Below the pieces are notes generated by a model. The model ran no database searches and had not been told where the DNA came from. It saw only the letters and a program-made list of their open reading frames with translations. A DNA stretch of 41,097 nt from CAZHJG01 sp964533425 (GTDB lineage: Bacteria; Patescibacteriota; Saccharimonadia; Saccharimonadales; UBA4665): assembly GCA_964533425.1 (NCBI GenBank), contig CAZHJG010000004.1, forward strand, positions 1 through 41,097, in the 5' to 3' direction. Made by a program: the position numbers and the translations under genes. Position 1 is the first letter of the stretch. The number at the start of each line of letters is the position of its first letter. Below are positions 39,588 to 41,097 of the stretch, piece by piece.

Positions 39588-40178
39588 ATGGAAGAATTAG
39601 CAACCAATAACAGGAAGCCTCACTGGATGAGAAGGGCCGTGGCCATTGTGGCCGCCGGCAGCGTGGCGGTGCCCGCGCTGGCAGCGGAGACGGCGGCTGA
39701 TCCCATCAAGCGAACCATCAAACGTAGCTATGCAGCTGCCGATACCAGCAATCCTTCGAGCAACTCGGTGCCAGGCCCAGTGACCTGGCAAATGGTTGGC
39801 CCGAAGCATCTGGATCGGCCACTGAAAAAGGTACCGCGACATAGAATGAGCTTCACTGGTTATGAAGTCTCGGGTTACTCATCAACTTTTGGACCACCCA
39901 CCGATCCGCTCGGGCACACTGCTGATGGCGGGCTTGATAACCGGCCCTGCTTTGCCATTCGCGACGACTCCAAGCTCGGTCACAAGTTTCTGGTCACCAT
40001 CGGGAAGCATCAGGCGATTGCCAAGGACTGCGACTGGGGGCCGGCGGCATCAACCGGCCGGGATGAAGATTTCACCGGGGAGTTACTGTACAAAATGCAC
40101 CTTGACCCGAACAACTACGACAATGGCTGGGCCAGGGTTCGTGAGCTGCATGGCGACGCAACCCGTTCAAGACGTTAG
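39588..40178 (+). CDS. Secreted RlpA-like double-psi beta-barrel protein
   Basis: The 196-residue protein has a basic start and a signal peptide (hydrophobic residues 17-33, cut probably after Ala-Leu-Ala). A linker comes next, then a double-psi beta-barrel-like domain from about residue 92. Its pieces match RlpA: GYSSTFGPP at the start, HKFLVTIGK, and AKDCDWGP, which aligns with the Asp-x-Gly-Pro motif holding the catalytic Asp (147 or 149). Cys121 and Cys148 could form a disulfide. RlpA-type domains bind or cut denuded peptidoglycan. AAAGGAGGG upstream is the strongest Shine-Dalgarno in the window. Its TAG stop overlaps the uvrB TAA stop. Confidence 0.7.
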   Translation: MEELATNNRKPHWMRRAVAIVAAGSVAVPALAAETAADPIKRTIKRSYAAADTSNPSSNSVPGPVTWQMVGPKHLDRPLKKVPRHRMSFTGYEVSGYSSTFGPPTDPLGHTADGGLDNRPCFAIRDDSKLGHKFLVTIGKHQAIAKDCDWGPAASTGRDEDFTGELLYKMHLDPNNYDNGWARVRELHGDATRSRR

Positions 40179-41097
40179 AGTTTCTTTTTCACATCATCAA
40201 TGAGGTCGCGCAGCTCGGCAGCGATTTCGAACTGCAGGTTGGCGGCCGCCAGCTCCATCTGAGAGGTCAGATCTTTGATGAGTGAGCCGTACTCGTCTTT
40301 GGGAATTTTCTTAAGATCGAGCTTGGCGCGCTTGGCTTCTTCGGGCAGATCGGGGCGCAGGCCTTTTTCGACGGCGCGGGTGATCCCTGTAGGCGTAATG
40401 CCGTGCTCTTGGTTGTAGGCCTCCTGGATCTGGCGACGGCGTGACGTTTCATCCAGGGTCCGCTGCATGCTTTTCGTAATGTGGTCGGCGTACATGATGA
40501 CGTGACCTTGCTCGTGACGAGCTGCGCGGCCGACAGTCTGGATCAGGGCTTGCTCGCTGCGCAGGAAACCTTCTTTGTCGGCATCGAGGATGGCTACCAG
40601 CGACACTTCTGGCAAATCGAGACCTTCGCGCAAGAGATTGATGCCGACCAGCACGTCGTAAACGCCCAGTCTCAGATCCCGGAGGATATCGGTGCGCTCC
40701 AGAGTGTCGATGTCGCTGTGCAAGTACGCCACTTTGATGTTAATCTCCTGCAAATACTCGGCCAGGTCTTCGGACATGCGCTTGGTCAGCGTCGTCACCA
40801 ACACCCGCTGGCGTTTGTCGACAGTAGCGCGAATTTCAGCGATCAGGTCGTCGATTTGCCCGTCAATCGATCGCACTTCAATTGGTGGATCTAGTAAGCC
40901 GGTCGGGCGGATGACCTGCTGCGCCGGCTCCTGACTGCGACTCAGCTCATATTCGGCGGGTGTGGCGGAGACGTACATCGCCTGGTTAACGTGCCTCTCA
41001 AACTCTGTGAAAGTCAGCGGCCGGTTATCGAGCGCGCTGGGCAGGCGGAAACCGTGCTCCACCAGCACTTCTTTGCGCGCCCGGTCGCCGTTATACA
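40175..41097 (-). CDS. uvrB: Excinuclease ABC subunit B, C-terminal part (partial)
   Basis: UvrB is the damage-verifying helicase-like subunit of nucleotide excision repair. The frame is open to the window edge and covers about the last 307 residues. It has YNGDR, FRLPSALDNRPL, the MYVSATPAEYE motif, helicase motifs V and VI (GINLLREGLDLPEVSLVAILDADKEGFLRSEQALIQTVGRAARH), and a C-terminal UVR domain (MELAAANLQFEIAAELRDLIDDV) that binds UvrC. The N-terminal half, with Walker A and the beta-hairpin, is outside the window. Confidence 0.97.
   Translation of the reverse strand, partial: YNGDRARKEVLVEHGFRLPSALDNRPLTFTEFERHVNQAMYVSATPAEYELSRSQEPAQQVIRPTGLLDPPIEVRSIDGQIDDLIAEIRATVDKRQRVLVTTLTKRMSEDLAEYLQEINIKVAYLHSDIDTLERTDILRDLRLGVYDVLVGINLLREGLDLPEVSLVAILDADKEGFLRSEQALIQTVGRAARHEQGHVIMYADHITKSMQRTLDETSRRRQIQEAYNQEHGITPTGITRAVEKGLRPDLPEEAKRAKLDLKKIPKDEYGSLIKDLTSQMELAAANLQFEIAAELRDLIDDVKKKL

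Overview
This 41.1-kb window is a gene-dense bacterial chromosome segment, roughly 55% G+C by eye, with no phage, insertion sequence, rRNA or CRISPR array. Most genes lie on the minus strand in short operons. Stops are TAA, TAG and TGA; TGA closes gatA and a small membrane protein in ATGA overlaps, so the code is standard and not the Gly-recoded code of Gracilibacteria or Absconditabacteria. The protein set (type IV pilus ATPase, GatCAB, RadA, ClpC, a class A PBP, a CAP-domain protein, many short orphan proteins) and the very compact, often leaderless promoters suggest a Patescibacteria/CPR genome, most likely Saccharibacteria. That placement is an inference.

Layout. 1-1.3 kb: the tail of an unknown gene, a degenerate HAD-like protein and an orphan. 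1.4-5.0 kb: a leftward recG - Zn-phospholipase-like - rsmD - tRNA-Leu(UAG) run. 5.1-7.7 kb: an orphan, a SAM methyltransferase and tyrS. 7.9-11.1 kb: a large class A PBP with an extracellular Ig-like tail. 11.1-18.3 kb: a leftward run nusA - orphan - clpC (CIRCE-controlled) - membrane HExxH protein - radA. 18.5-22.6 kb: an M1 aminopeptidase and a secreted GH5-like hydrolase. 22.6-25.6 kb: yraN-like, rnhB, a kinase-like orphan, rplS and another orphan. 25.6-28.8 kb: pilB, a SpoU-family methyltransferase and a CAP-domain protein. 28.8-32.4 kb: dnaE, followed by the only gene-free stretch above 300 bp. 32.9-34.5 kb: galU with two small membrane proteins. 34.5-38.2 kb: gatC-gatA-orf120-gatB. 38.4-41.1 kb: an alpha/beta hydrolase, a secreted RlpA-like protein and the C-terminal part of uvrB.

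Two themes run through the non-coding DNA. First, many genes have a -10 box (often extended, TGn) ending only 6-9 nt before the start codon, which predicts leaderless or near-leaderless mRNAs. A second set has good Shine-Dalgarno sites. Second, several gaps between co-directional genes are filled almost wall to wall, from the stop codon of one gene to the ribosome binding site of the next, by inverted repeats. Most of these are built from 7-bp units (near 2.85, 12.6, 32.85, 36.0 and 37.9 kb); another is a 120-bp near-palindrome (13.72 kb). These intercistronic elements are the best candidate for something undescribed here.

Functionally the window mixes housekeeping genes (translation, replication, repair, proteostasis) with envelope functions that suit a small epibiotic bacterium: PBP, GH5 hydrolase, CAP protein, RlpA-like protein, membrane metallopeptidase, type IV pilus ATPase and UDP-glucose synthesis.
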